Shown here: in pieces, positions 15,654 through 23,969 of the stretch
Layout: every line of letters starts with the position of its first letter
How positions within the stretch are numbered: position 1 is the first letter of the stretch
NCBI GenBank assembly: GCA_016185425.1
Contig: JACPNQ010000028.1
Span: forward strand, 186,001-250,000
Reading direction: 5' to 3'
Origin: Acidobacteriota bacterium
Lineage (GTDB): Bacteria > Acidobacteriota > Terriglobia > Bryobacterales > Bryobacteraceae
Length of the DNA: 64,000 nt
Position numbers and translations under genes: made by a program
Notes under the pieces: generated by a model
What the model was told of the DNA's origin: nothing
Seen by the model: the letters and a program-made list of their open reading frames with translations, nothing else
Database searches by the model: none

Positions 15654-16696
15654 ACGAGGAACGATTCGACGCGGTAAGCCTGCACCATCTGGTCTTTCTC
15701 CGACCAGACGAAGACGGTGAACCGCCCATCCTGCGATGCGACCAAAGCGACCGAATCGCGCTGGTCCTGCGCGAACTGCGCCGCCGAAAGGTGCCGCATG
15801 CCGCCAAGCTGAGACGGATGTATGATCTGTATCTCGGCGTTGTCGATCAACTCCAATGCCGCCACCTGCTCAATCCGCGGCTCATTCGCGCGGCGGCTGA
15901 TCTTCGCGCCGAACGCCAGTAACTCACACGACGTTGTGATGATCGTCGCGCCGTCCACCGCCGTCAATCCGGCTAACGTCTCCACGGCATTGCTCGAAGG
16001 CTGCACCCGATAGTGAATCGGGTGCACGATCGACTCCTGCCACGCGCCATCCGCCGCCGGCACAATCAGCAGCGATCCGCCCCGGCCATGTTTTCGCATC
16101 GACACCGCAAGCCGCAACAGATCGGACGGCGCTTCATCGAGCCCCAGCAGTTTGCCAAGAATCGCCGGCGTGACGCCCGCCGCGGACGATGTGTAGCTGA
16201 GGATCTTCACCTGGTCGCCTTCGAGCACAGCCAGGTTCGCGTACTTGGCCAATTCATCGGTGCCCGGCTGCTTGATGACCAGCAGTCCCGGAGCGACGAC
16301 TTCCAGAACGAAACAACCGGCCGGCAGCGTGTCCGTCGCTCCCCAGACCGAGAGCGTCCCACCGTTGTCCGGCCATACACCCAAATGAATCCCCGGCCGT
16401 TCCACTGCCGGTGCGAAGCGTGTCAGCGCCTCCGCCTGCAGCGGTATTCGGCCGTCGAGCACGATCGACTCGGCCGGGTGCTCCGGTGGCAGATAGGCGA
16501 TCGAGATCGTCGGTGCGAATCCTTCCTCGCGGCGCAAGCTAGCCCAAAAGGAAGCGTCGATGATGCGCTCCATGTGCGCCGCGCTTGGATGATATGCGAA
16601 CTTTGCCCGAAGCCGCGCCGTCACCGCCCTTGCCGCCGGATACGATGGCGCCTCCGGCAGTTCCCCAGACGTATTATTCATGTCGAGAGCTGGCAC
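15650..16696 (-). CDS. DACNV-type protein with a divergent diadenylate cyclase domain
   Basis: A protein of 348 residues. The C-terminal 150 follow the DisA_N/diadenylate cyclase plan: LRLAVSMRKHGRGGSLLIVP at 194-213, the DGA motif (TAVDGATIITTSCELLAFGA, DGA at 248-250) and a GMRHLSAAQFA segment at 299-309 in place of the canonical GTRHR. The third residue of the RHR motif is Leu. The N-terminal half corresponds to the putative sensor domain that computational surveys call DACNV. If active it would make cyclic di-AMP; the altered RHR leaves activity open, and some members may only sense nucleotides. It is cytosolic. The start lies four bases from a palindrome shared with the divergent vapBC pair. 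Confidence 0.7.
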   Translation of the reverse strand: MPALDMNNTSGELPEAPSYPAARAVTARLRAKFAYHPSAAHMERIIDASFWASLRREEGFAPTISIAYLPPEHPAESIVLDGRIPLQAEALTRFAPAVERPGIHLGVWPDNGGTLSVWGATDTLPAGCFVLEVVAPGLLVIKQPGTDELAKYANLAVLEGDQVKILSYTSSAAGVTPAILGKLLGLDEAPSDLLRLAVSMRKHGRGGSLLIVPAADGAWQESIVHPIHYRVQPSSNAVETLAGLTAVDGATIITTSCELLAFGAKISRRANEPRIEQVAALELIDNAEIQIIHPSQLGGMRHLSAAQFAQDQRDSVALVASQDGRFTVFVWSEKDQMVQAYRVESFLV

Positions 16697-16700
16697 AAAC

Positions 16701-16718
16701 TACCATATTAGTATGGTA
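16701..16718. promoter_or_regulatory. Palindromic operator between the DACNV gene and vapBC
   Basis: TACCATA at 16701-16707, the spacer TTAG, and TATGGTA at 16712-16718 form a perfect inverted repeat with 7-base arms. It fills most of the 33 bases between two divergent start codons (16696 on minus, 16730 on plus). It is the natural site for VapB autorepression. Because it lies only four bases from the DACNV start, protein bound here would also affect that gene. Function is inferred from symmetry and position. Confidence 0.65.
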
Positions 16719-16729
16719 AGTAAGTTCGT

Positions 16730-16945
16730 ATGAAGAAAACCATCCTTGTCGACGAGAAGCTCTTCAAAGAGGCGAAGGCGGCATGTGGCGCGCTTACCGA
16801 TACCGAGACAGTGCGGCAAGGCCTGGAAGCACTGGTCCGGCACGCGGCGTATCAGCGCCTTAGGGCGCTGCGAGGAACCGAGCGCAATCCGTCCAATGTT
16901 CCGCGACGCAGGGAAGGTCGAGGACACAAGCGCAAGGTTGCCTGA
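16730..16945 (+). CDS. vapB: VapB-type antitoxin
   Basis: A protein of 71 residues. The start (MKKTILVDEKLFKEAKAACG, then TDTETVRQGLEALVRHAAY) is a ribbon-helix-helix DNA-binding domain of the VapB/DUF2191 kind. The basic tail (RNPSNVPRRREGRGHKRKV) should bind the toxin. The stop overlaps the toxin start by one base (TGATG). The palindrome at 16701-16718 lies 11 bases before the ATG and is the expected operator. It has no sequence resemblance to the antitoxin at 1095-1325, so this is an independent system. Confidence 0.88.
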   Translation: MKKTILVDEKLFKEAKAACGALTDTETVRQGLEALVRHAAYQRLRALRGTERNPSNVPRRREGRGHKRKVA

Positions 16946-17319
16946 TGGTTCTTGTCGACACGTCTATTTGGATTCACTTCTTCGCAAACAGGGTGCCATA
17001 CGCCGCGGAACTGGACTGGTTGTTATCCCAGGATCAAGTCGCAGGCCACCAACTCGTATACGGTGAGCTTCTTATCGGCGATAAAGGCGGCCGCACAAAA
17101 TTTCTAGATGCATACACGCGAATGCACCAGGCTGAATCTGTACCGCATGCCGATGTTGTGACATTTGTCCGCGAACGCCGGCTCTACGGTCGCGGTACGA
17201 GTTGGATTGATATTCATCTTTTGGCATCCGCAATTGTCCACAAAGTGCCACTCTGGACGGCAGACCCAAGGTTGGCGGCACTCGCCAGGGAACTCGGCGT
17301 TGCTTATCTTCCCGCGTAG
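16945..17319 (+). CDS. vapC: VapC PIN-domain ribonuclease toxin
   Basis: A protein of 124 residues with all four acidic positions of the PIN active site visible: VDTSIWIHFF at the N-terminus, YGELLIG, TSWIDIHLLASA and WTADPRLAALA. VapC toxins are Mg-dependent ribonucleases that cut tRNA or rRNA; the target here is unknown. It is coupled to vapB by a one-base overlap. The last 16 bases overlap the 3' end of the convergent TolB-like gene. Length and residues are intact, so it is probably functional. Confidence 0.92.
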   Translation: MVLVDTSIWIHFFANRVPYAAELDWLLSQDQVAGHQLVYGELLIGDKGGRTKFLDAYTRMHQAESVPHADVVTFVRERRLYGRGTSWIDIHLLASAIVHKVPLWTADPRLAALARELGVAYLPA

Positions 17320-18815
17320 GGCAGGTCGAGTACCCAAATCTCCTGTGTCTCCCGCCCCGCGGTGACGGCGATGGTCTTCCCATCCGGGCTGATCGACGCG
17401 CCGGGCTGGCGATTGCCCGGTAGTCTGAATTCCTGCCGGCCTTCTTTCGTGAAGCGGATTAAGTTCTCGCCTTTGATTCCAAACAGCCCGGCGGCGGACG
17501 GAAGCCACTCGGTGACCTCTTCCGCCTGAACTGCAAATCCGGCAAGAAGGCCGGGCAGATCCGATTTGATTTCGCCGCCCTTTTCATCGCGGAGCATCTG
17601 GCCGTCGACATAAACGAACCCCTTGCTTAGCGGATAGAATTCGTAGCCTCGAAACGGCCCTCCAATCTCCGCGGCGGCTGGCGTCGTTTTCTTCGTCGCC
17701 AGATCGAATTCGAAAATGCCGCCTCGGCCTCTACCATCGCTGCCGCTCAAAAGTAATGCCCGGCCGTCGGCTCGCCACCGAACCCTCTCGATATGCGCCA
17801 TTCTGACTGTCTGTTCGTCCTCCGCATCGCCGGACAAATCGCGAATAACGACAGCCCTTGACTCCTGTCCGAAGTTCTCCGTCCCACGCCTCGAAAGGTA
17901 GGCCAGCCGTTTTCCGTCCGGTGAGAAACTCGGCGCCAGGTTGCGATTCGGATACTGCAGCGAAGCGCGCCGCGCGGTTTTGGCGATGTCGCGCACATCC
18001 GCCAGGAACACATCGCTCGCCCCTGTGCGAAGCCCATAGTAAAGCTTGCCCTCCGCTGTCACGCCGAGTGGTAGCGCGCGCCCGAGCCCCTTCGCGATGA
18101 CTTTCGGCGGCCCGTCCAAGGTCCGCTCCACCAGATCATCGTCCGAAAGGTAATAGAATGACTTGCCGTCCGGCGCGTATAGCGGAAACAAATGATTGCC
18201 CGGTTCATTCACCAGCCGTTTCTCGGCAGCCCCATCGAGCGTCAGCGAGTAAATCGTCCGCTGCGACGTCGAGCCTGGTGCGAATGAATCGTAAATCAGC
18301 GTCTGGCCGTCCGGCGAAATATCCATCCGTTTCGGATACACCCAGTTCAACGAGCGCAGCACTTTCGCCTCGCCGCCCGCCGCCGGAATCAGGGCGATCT
18401 GGCTGACGTTATCCTTGCGGAACAGCAGCGTTAGGATGAATTTGTCGCCCGGCGTCCACGCGCACGGCTGCACAAACCCCGCCTCCGGATTCTTGAACAA
18501 CGTCCGCGGCTGACCGCCCGCCGCCGGTATCGCGCGCAGCTCGTAAAAGCCTTCCTCGTTGAACCAGGCGTAAGCAACCGATTTCGAGTCTCGCGAAATC
18601 GCCGAGAAGTACGCGAACTCCTTGCCCTTCGCCTGCGTCAGGAGCGAAGAACGGCCCGTCGCGATGTCGCGAACGGCAAGGTTGCCATGTTCGACGAGGC
18701 TGATCAGCCGCCCATCGGTCGACGGCGTACCGAGCAGAGTGACAGCGCCGTCGGTGAATACCGGCTTCGGCGCCGCGGTGAGCAGCGCCGAAGCAAAAAG
18801 GACATACCGGATCAC
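17304..18815 (-). CDS. TolB-like WD40/PD40 beta-propeller, secreted
   Basis: A protein of 503 residues with an N-terminal signal sequence (MIRYVLFASALLTAA). Repeated propeller blades carry the PD40 pattern SPDGK/SPDGQ: MDISPDGQTLIYDSF, LYAPDGKSFYYLS, APSFSPDGKRLAYLSRRG, ASISPDGKTIAVTAG. Such proteins are usually periplasmic interaction modules. No peptidase or kinase domain is attached. It starts one base after the stop of the large Oar-like receptor gene, so the two are almost certainly co-transcribed and may act together at the outer membrane. Confidence 0.82.
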   Translation of the reverse strand: MIRYVLFASALLTAAPKPVFTDGAVTLLGTPSTDGRLISLVEHGNLAVRDIATGRSSLLTQAKGKEFAYFSAISRDSKSVAYAWFNEEGFYELRAIPAAGGQPRTLFKNPEAGFVQPCAWTPGDKFILTLLFRKDNVSQIALIPAAGGEAKVLRSLNWVYPKRMDISPDGQTLIYDSFAPGSTSQRTIYSLTLDGAAEKRLVNEPGNHLFPLYAPDGKSFYYLSDDDLVERTLDGPPKVIAKGLGRALPLGVTAEGKLYYGLRTGASDVFLADVRDIAKTARRASLQYPNRNLAPSFSPDGKRLAYLSRRGTENFGQESRAVVIRDLSGDAEDEQTVRMAHIERVRWRADGRALLLSGSDGRGRGGIFEFDLATKKTTPAAAEIGGPFRGYEFYPLSKGFVYVDGQMLRDEKGGEIKSDLPGLLAGFAVQAEEVTEWLPSAAGLFGIKGENLIRFTKEGRQEFRLPGNRQPGASISPDGKTIAVTAGRETQEIWVLDLPYAGR

Positions 18816-18816
18816 G

Positions 18817-21800
18817 CTACCAGCGTATACGGCCCGTGTACTGGAATTGGCGGCCGAAATACGTGTTGCGCTGTGCCGTCACGCGCCCGAACAACGAGCT
18901 GTCCGGATTCAACTGCGGGTTAGCGCCGTTGAAGTGATTCGGCAGGTTATAGGATTCGAGCTTGAGCTCGAATCCGAGTCGCTCGGTAATCTTGAAGTCC
19001 TTGCCGAGCGTGAGATCCAGACTGACGATGCGCGGACCGGTGAACCCTGGCCACTGCAGCGGATTCGAACGGCGCGTGAAGTCCGGGTTGCGGACGACGG
19101 TCGTTGTGTCGAACCAGCGGTCGCGAATCGGACTGTCGATCGCCGGGTTGCCGGAAACCAGAGCGGCTGGCAGGCGAAGATACTCGCCGCTGATCTGCTG
19201 ATAGATACCGCTCATCGCCCAGCCGCCGAGAATCGCGTTGCCCACTTTGTTTAGGTTATTGGCGTACTTGCGCCCCTTGCCGAACGGCAGCTCATAAATA
19301 CCACCGATGTTGAACTTATGGCGGTTGTTCGGTGAAGTCTGCATCGTAAGGTTGTCGAGGAATGTGTCGACGCCATCGAAGTACTCGTCGTTCTTCGCGT
19401 TGTTGTAGTTGTAGCCGATCAGGAAGTTGAACCCGTTCACAAATGGCCGCTGTGCCTTAATCTGGAGCGACTGATACCGCCGGTATATGCCTTCGGCGAA
19501 AAACTGCGTGACCCTGTTGTATTGCGGATAGGGACGCAGCAGCTCGTTCACCGAGATGTTTTGTACGTTGCGCAGACCTCCGGGGAATTTGTTGAACGGC
19601 AGCACCTGATAGAACGGGTTGGCGACCTGCGAATTGACGGCTGTTTTGTACGTATAGCCATATCGCGGATCGATGTTGTTCAACTCCTTCGTGTAGCGCT
19701 GGTTGAAGCCAAAGCTCAAGAAGTACGTGACATCGACCAGCACTTGCGCCGGCAGCGCGCGCTGAATGCTGAAGTTAAACCGGTCGTTGTATGCGTTGCC
19801 TAAGTTCTGATTCCAGATCACCGACTGTGCCGTGGAGCCGAGCTCCGTGTAGCGGCCAAGGTTCCGCTCGACGGGCGGAACGAGAGGATTGCTCGACACC
19901 GGCCACGGATCGGATAGGCGCGCGCCTGGAATGCCCTGCACGGTCGGTAGCGGGAATGAATCCTGCCCGTATCCGGTGTAGGGAACCACATCGTTCAAAT
20001 TGATGCCGCCTTCGATATCGACCGACGGCATGATGCTGTAACGTGCGTACCCGGCGCGGAAAGACATGCGATCGGACAGGCGCCAGGCGATACCGAAACG
20101 CGGCAGGAAAATGGTTTTCGGTGAGTTGTATGCACCGTCGCCCGCCCCGGCCGTATGAATCCACGCCCCGTTATAAACCGGCGCGGACTGGCGGATCGCT
20201 GTAACAGCCGCTGGAAGCGCCGGGGCGTTTGCGCCCTGGAATTCGGGGATTGGATTGGTGAGATCCAGCGTGCGCGAGAACCGGCCATCCGGATCTTTGA
20301 TCGCACTGTCGAACTCCCAGCGCAGCCCGAGGTTTAGGGTGATGTTCGGGCTGAGTTTGAAGTCGTCCTGAATGTAGCCGGCATAGAAGGTGTTGCGCGC
20401 ACGGAAGGTGGGTGTGCTGCGTGCGCGCGAATCGCTGCCGATCGCACCCAACAGGAATGTTGCCCATTCATGGCCGCTTAAGCGCGTATTCGTATTGATG
20501 AACGTATTGGCAGTGTTGGCGGCCGGGAACGTAAAGAACAAAGGCTGCGGCAGCGACGAATTGCCGCGGTACCGGCGGAACTCGCCGCCGGCCTTGATGT
20601 AGTGCTTGCCCATCTGTTTCGAAATCTTGCCCTGGCCGTTATAGAAATCGGGCGCGGAATACCAATAGCTGCCGCGTCCGAACGTGCCGCCAAGATTCAG
20701 GCCGGGATAGTACAGCACCGGCAGGTCCTTGGCATAGCTGTCGAAGAATTTCGGATTGTTCGGAAAGAAGTCGCCGAACGATTTGATCTCCGCGAGCGGG
20801 TCGATGAAGCGGTCGACCGGTTTGCCGTACGATCCGCGGAAGTTGACGACGGTTGTCGCGTTAACCGTCCAGACGGCGTCGCCCGAAGCCGTCATCGAGT
20901 TGCGCTCGGAACCGCCCGTCGAAGCCGCCGGCGTTCCGGGCGGATTCGGCGATGCTACGTTCGTGTGATAACGAGAGAAGCGCCCGAACACTTTCCACTT
21001 GTCGTTGACGTTCCAGTCCGTGCGGTTGGACCAGTTGTAGTACTCGTATACACGCGCGAACGTGAGTCGATAGTTGTTCACCTGCGTCGCGTCGTCACCC
21101 GGACCGTTTGGCGCCCAGATGTCCTGCAGGAAGCGAAGCGAGACAGGGTCCATCTGCGATTTCGGAATGATGTTTCCGGCAAACGGCATACGCGTCACGT
21201 TGGCGCCGTTGACCTGCGTGGTCCAAGGATCGTAAATCGGCTTCAGCGCGATCTGCCCGGCATTCACCGAAAGCGACTTTGAAAAGTCGCCCGTGCGCTC
21301 GAGCGCGGTCGGCAGTGTCTTGACGAGGTTGACAGGTTCACGAAGATTCTGGCCCTCGTAAGCAACGTAGTTGAAGAGTTTGTTCTTGACGATCGGGTTG
21401 CCGCTCGTGACGCCCCAAACGTTGTGGCGAATCAAGCTTGGCGTGAACGTCGTGGAATCGGGACGCGCGTTGAGCTTCGGGTTGCGCCCGAAGAAGTACG
21501 CGGTGCCGTGCCATTCATTCGAACCGCCCTTCATTTGCAGCGAGACGATACCACCCGCGGAATGCCCGAACTCGGCGTCGGTTGCGTTCTGCTGCACGTT
21601 CAATTCGGATACCGAATCCATGGGCGGAACATAATTTGTCTTCGGGCCCCAGGTGTTCGGCGAGCCGTCGATCAGGATGTCGTTCTTAAGCTGTGTGCCG
21701 CCACCGACATCGAGCCGCGAACCGGCCCAGTGATGAAATGGGCTCTGTTCCCCCGACGTGGATGTGAACGTAACCTGCGGATCGAGCGCGAGCAAAAGGA

Positions 21801-22254
21801 AAGGATTGCGGTGAATGATCGGCAGCGAGTTCGACATCTTGGTGTCGAGCGTCGTTTCCATGGTGGTCTTGTTGAATTGAACTGCTACCGGCGCCTCTTC
21901 GACGCGCACGGTTTCGCTCACGGCGCCAACTTCAAGCTTGGCGTCGACGGTGATATCGGAGCGGGTTTGCACCAGGATGTTCTGCTGCTGATAGGTGCGA
22001 AACCCCGCGTGCGTGACTGTGAGCGAATACGTTCCAGCGGTGACGAAATCGAACAGATAGCCGCCACTCGCGTTTGTTTCGCGTTCGACCTGGATATTCG
22101 TGCTGACGTTGCGGAGCAAAATTTTCGCTCCGGCGACTACGCCGCCCGTCGGATCGGAAACGACGCCGCGCACCGACCCGCGCAACTCCTGCGCCTGAAG
22201 AAAGGAACTGGACAACACCAGCGCCAAGAGAAATGAAAAACAATTTTTGACCAT
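18817..22254 (-). CDS. Oar-like TonB-dependent receptor
   Basis: A protein of 1145 residues. A signal peptide (FSFLLALVLSSSFLQAQ) precedes a carboxypeptidase-regulatory domain at about 25-110 (GVVSDPTGGVVAGAKILLRN, YSLTVTHAGFRTYQQQNI), a plug (NDILIDGSPNTWGPKTNYVP, AEFGHSAGGIVSLQMKGGSN) and a barrel ending QYTGRIRW, a typical terminal aromatic strand. It has the same architecture as the receptor at 11120-14647, but the sequences diverge enough that this is not a recent duplication. It is followed one base later by a secreted propeller gene. The ligand is unknown. Confidence 0.9.
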   Translation of the reverse strand: MVKNCFSFLLALVLSSSFLQAQELRGSVRGVVSDPTGGVVAGAKILLRNVSTNIQVERETNASGGYLFDFVTAGTYSLTVTHAGFRTYQQQNILVQTRSDITVDAKLEVGAVSETVRVEEAPVAVQFNKTTMETTLDTKMSNSLPIIHRNPFLLLALDPQVTFTSTSGEQSPFHHWAGSRLDVGGGTQLKNDILIDGSPNTWGPKTNYVPPMDSVSELNVQQNATDAEFGHSAGGIVSLQMKGGSNEWHGTAYFFGRNPKLNARPDSTTFTPSLIRHNVWGVTSGNPIVKNKLFNYVAYEGQNLREPVNLVKTLPTALERTGDFSKSLSVNAGQIALKPIYDPWTTQVNGANVTRMPFAGNIIPKSQMDPVSLRFLQDIWAPNGPGDDATQVNNYRLTFARVYEYYNWSNRTDWNVNDKWKVFGRFSRYHTNVASPNPPGTPAASTGGSERNSMTASGDAVWTVNATTVVNFRGSYGKPVDRFIDPLAEIKSFGDFFPNNPKFFDSYAKDLPVLYYPGLNLGGTFGRGSYWYSAPDFYNGQGKISKQMGKHYIKAGGEFRRYRGNSSLPQPLFFTFPAANTANTFINTNTRLSGHEWATFLLGAIGSDSRARSTPTFRARNTFYAGYIQDDFKLSPNITLNLGLRWEFDSAIKDPDGRFSRTLDLTNPIPEFQGANAPALPAAVTAIRQSAPVYNGAWIHTAGAGDGAYNSPKTIFLPRFGIAWRLSDRMSFRAGYARYSIMPSVDIEGGINLNDVVPYTGYGQDSFPLPTVQGIPGARLSDPWPVSSNPLVPPVERNLGRYTELGSTAQSVIWNQNLGNAYNDRFNFSIQRALPAQVLVDVTYFLSFGFNQRYTKELNNIDPRYGYTYKTAVNSQVANPFYQVLPFNKFPGGLRNVQNISVNELLRPYPQYNRVTQFFAEGIYRRYQSLQIKAQRPFVNGFNFLIGYNYNNAKNDEYFDGVDTFLDNLTMQTSPNNRHKFNIGGIYELPFGKGRKYANNLNKVGNAILGGWAMSGIYQQISGEYLRLPAALVSGNPAIDSPIRDRWFDTTTVVRNPDFTRRSNPLQWPGFTGPRIVSLDLTLGKDFKITERLGFELKLESYNLPNHFNGANPQLNPDSSLFGRVTAQRNTYFGRQFQYTGRIRW

Positions 22255-22326
22255 TAGGTCCCCTTGTTACGAAAAGCTAATGGGGGGGAATATATCAGAA
22301 TCAATATCCAGGTTGGAATGCCGCGT

Positions 22327-22839
22327 TTATGGCAGAGGACGAGGAGGCAGCGCCGGGTTGGCGACCTTGCCGGCGCTTTCGATCCCGGCTACCGGAAGTC
22401 CGGCCGGATTGAGAAGGCCGAGTTGGACGAGAACACTGGCCTGATCCCAGTAAATATGTTCGTGCGCGACTTTGCCGTCGCGGAAGGCGACGATGGCGAC
22501 CAGCGCGACTTCGACTCGCTTGCCGGTGGGCTCGATGCCGGGGAGCATCCAATCCATTCTCTGTGTGTGCGTGAACTTGAAGATCATCTCGTCGACCACC
22601 TGAGTCGGGCCGGCCGTTCGAGAAATGGGCACCGTCTCCGTGTCGGGCGGCATTTGCGGTATGAAGAAGCGGGCGTAGAAGCTGCGGAGCTCATCCTGAC
22701 CGGCGCCGCCCGTGAGCGTAGGCACGTGGTTAACGTAGGCGTCCGCGACCATGGTGGCCATCGTATCGTCGACGTTGCGCGTGGCGAATTCGGCGCGCAT
22801 GTGCTCTTCCCAAAGTGCGGCGAGGTCGGGTTGCGGCAT
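22327..22839 (-). CDS. NTF2-like (SnoaL-type) protein
   Basis: A protein of 170 residues with the cone-shaped NTF2/SnoaL fold signature: LWEEHMRAEFATRNVDDTMA at the start, YVNHVPTLTGGAGQDELRSF, a central TQVVDEMIFKFTHTQRMDWM and the final strands VALVAIVAFRDGKVAHEHIY and WDQASVLVQLGLL. Family members are small isomerases, dehydratases or binding proteins, and the sequence does not reveal the substrate. There is no signal peptide. It lies 19 bases from the secreted protein gene upstream on the same strand and may be in one operon with it. Confidence 0.82.
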   Translation of the reverse strand: MPQPDLAALWEEHMRAEFATRNVDDTMATMVADAYVNHVPTLTGGAGQDELRSFYARFFIPQMPPDTETVPISRTAGPTQVVDEMIFKFTHTQRMDWMLPGIEPTGKRVEVALVAIVAFRDGKVAHEHIYWDQASVLVQLGLLNPAGLPVAGIESAGKVANPALPPRPLP

Positions 22840-22858
22840 ACGGGCATGGTGACACGTT

Positions 22859-23899
22859 TCAACGGATACCGATAAGAATGGCGATGATGTTGCTGGTACC
22901 GTCCTTGATGGAGCTGATCGGTGTGGTTGTCACGCCAAAGGTTGTCGTGAGTTGGGTGCTCGTTACCGTGGAACGCAGCCGGTCCGAAGAGAGAACGCCG
23001 AAACCGAACTGATTGAAGCCGCCGCTTGGAGGACAGTTGAAATTGCAAAAGGCTGGCGTGCCGAAGCAGGCATTAAAACCGAAGCCGAGTCCGCAGTTGA
23101 AACCGCCGAACTGGTTGAAGCCGAGAGCCCTGCTTGCCTGCTTCGTCCAGGCGCCATCATCGTTGCTGACGACGCTGACCGGAAGTCCGGGTGTGAGCGC
23201 GCGCCGATTCGGGAAGGCGAACGCGAACTGCTTCGCGGCCTGCTCCTGCGGAGTGATCGAGACGCGATAGAGCCCGCACCACCAGAGGGGGTTCTCGGTT
23301 TTGGGAAGTCTATCGTTGTCGATGACTTCCCGTTCCACGGTTACCGTTGTCTGTGTCCGGACGGCGCCCTCGGGTACGAAGAGCAGCACGCCCGTTTTTC
23401 CGATTTGGACCGGCGCATTGTTGCCCTTCTCGTCCAGCGTGCCGCGCTGGTCAAAGATGACGGAGCCCTTGGATTCGAGTTGAGCGAGCGCAGTGTCCTT
23501 GCCCGCGTATTCGACAATGCCTGCCTCCGGTTCTTGGAACGACACGGCGGCGGAGGGCTCGGTGATTACCGTGCCCGCGCCGTCTGGTTTGGCGCGGAAT
23601 GAAAACGGGCCGATCAGTGTATCGGCGGCGATTTCTTTTAAGGTCCAGACGGCGACATTGTCGCGCACGCCTTCGAAGACCACGCCGGCGGGCGTGTCGA
23701 GGTTCTCGATGAAACGAGTGCCGGGAGGTACAGTTCCTCCAACGGCCACCGTAGTAAGTTTCTGCGCACCGGTTGCGACATAGACGCTGTATAGAACGGT
23801 GCCGTCGGCCTCGTACTGCCCGGTGGTTCGGACGATGGCGTTTTGGGCTTGGGCGGCGACACCGAATAGGGTGAATAGGACGACATTCAACATCATCAT
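22859..23899 (-). CDS. Secreted protein of unknown function
   Basis: A protein of 346 residues with a signal peptide (NVVLFTLFGVAAQAQ). The middle is beta-rich (TGVLLFVPEGAVRTQTTVTV, LWWCGLYRVSITPQEQAAKQ), like a ZU5 or immunoglobulin-like fold. Residues about 270-310 form a Phe/Gly/Cys/Asn-rich stretch (GFNQFGGFNCGLGFGFNACF). The end, SSIKDGTSNIIAILIG, recalls the DGTSNTI motif of DUF1559 proteins, probably by chance. Three consecutive ATGs (23899, 23896, 23893) leave the exact start open. No family is assigned. Confidence 0.6.
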   Translation of the reverse strand: MMMLNVVLFTLFGVAAQAQNAIVRTTGQYEADGTVLYSVYVATGAQKLTTVAVGGTVPPGTRFIENLDTPAGVVFEGVRDNVAVWTLKEIAADTLIGPFSFRAKPDGAGTVITEPSAAVSFQEPEAGIVEYAGKDTALAQLESKGSVIFDQRGTLDEKGNNAPVQIGKTGVLLFVPEGAVRTQTTVTVEREVIDNDRLPKTENPLWWCGLYRVSITPQEQAAKQFAFAFPNRRALTPGLPVSVVSNDDGAWTKQASRALGFNQFGGFNCGLGFGFNACFGTPAFCNFNCPPSGGFNQFGFGVLSSDRLRSTVTSTQLTTTFGVTTTPISSIKDGTSNIIAILIGIR

Positions 23900-23969
23900 G
23901 CGTCGAGTATGAGCGAACGCCTGGGTGAAATCGTCAGGAAGAGGTCAGGAAATTGTAAGGATTGCGCGG

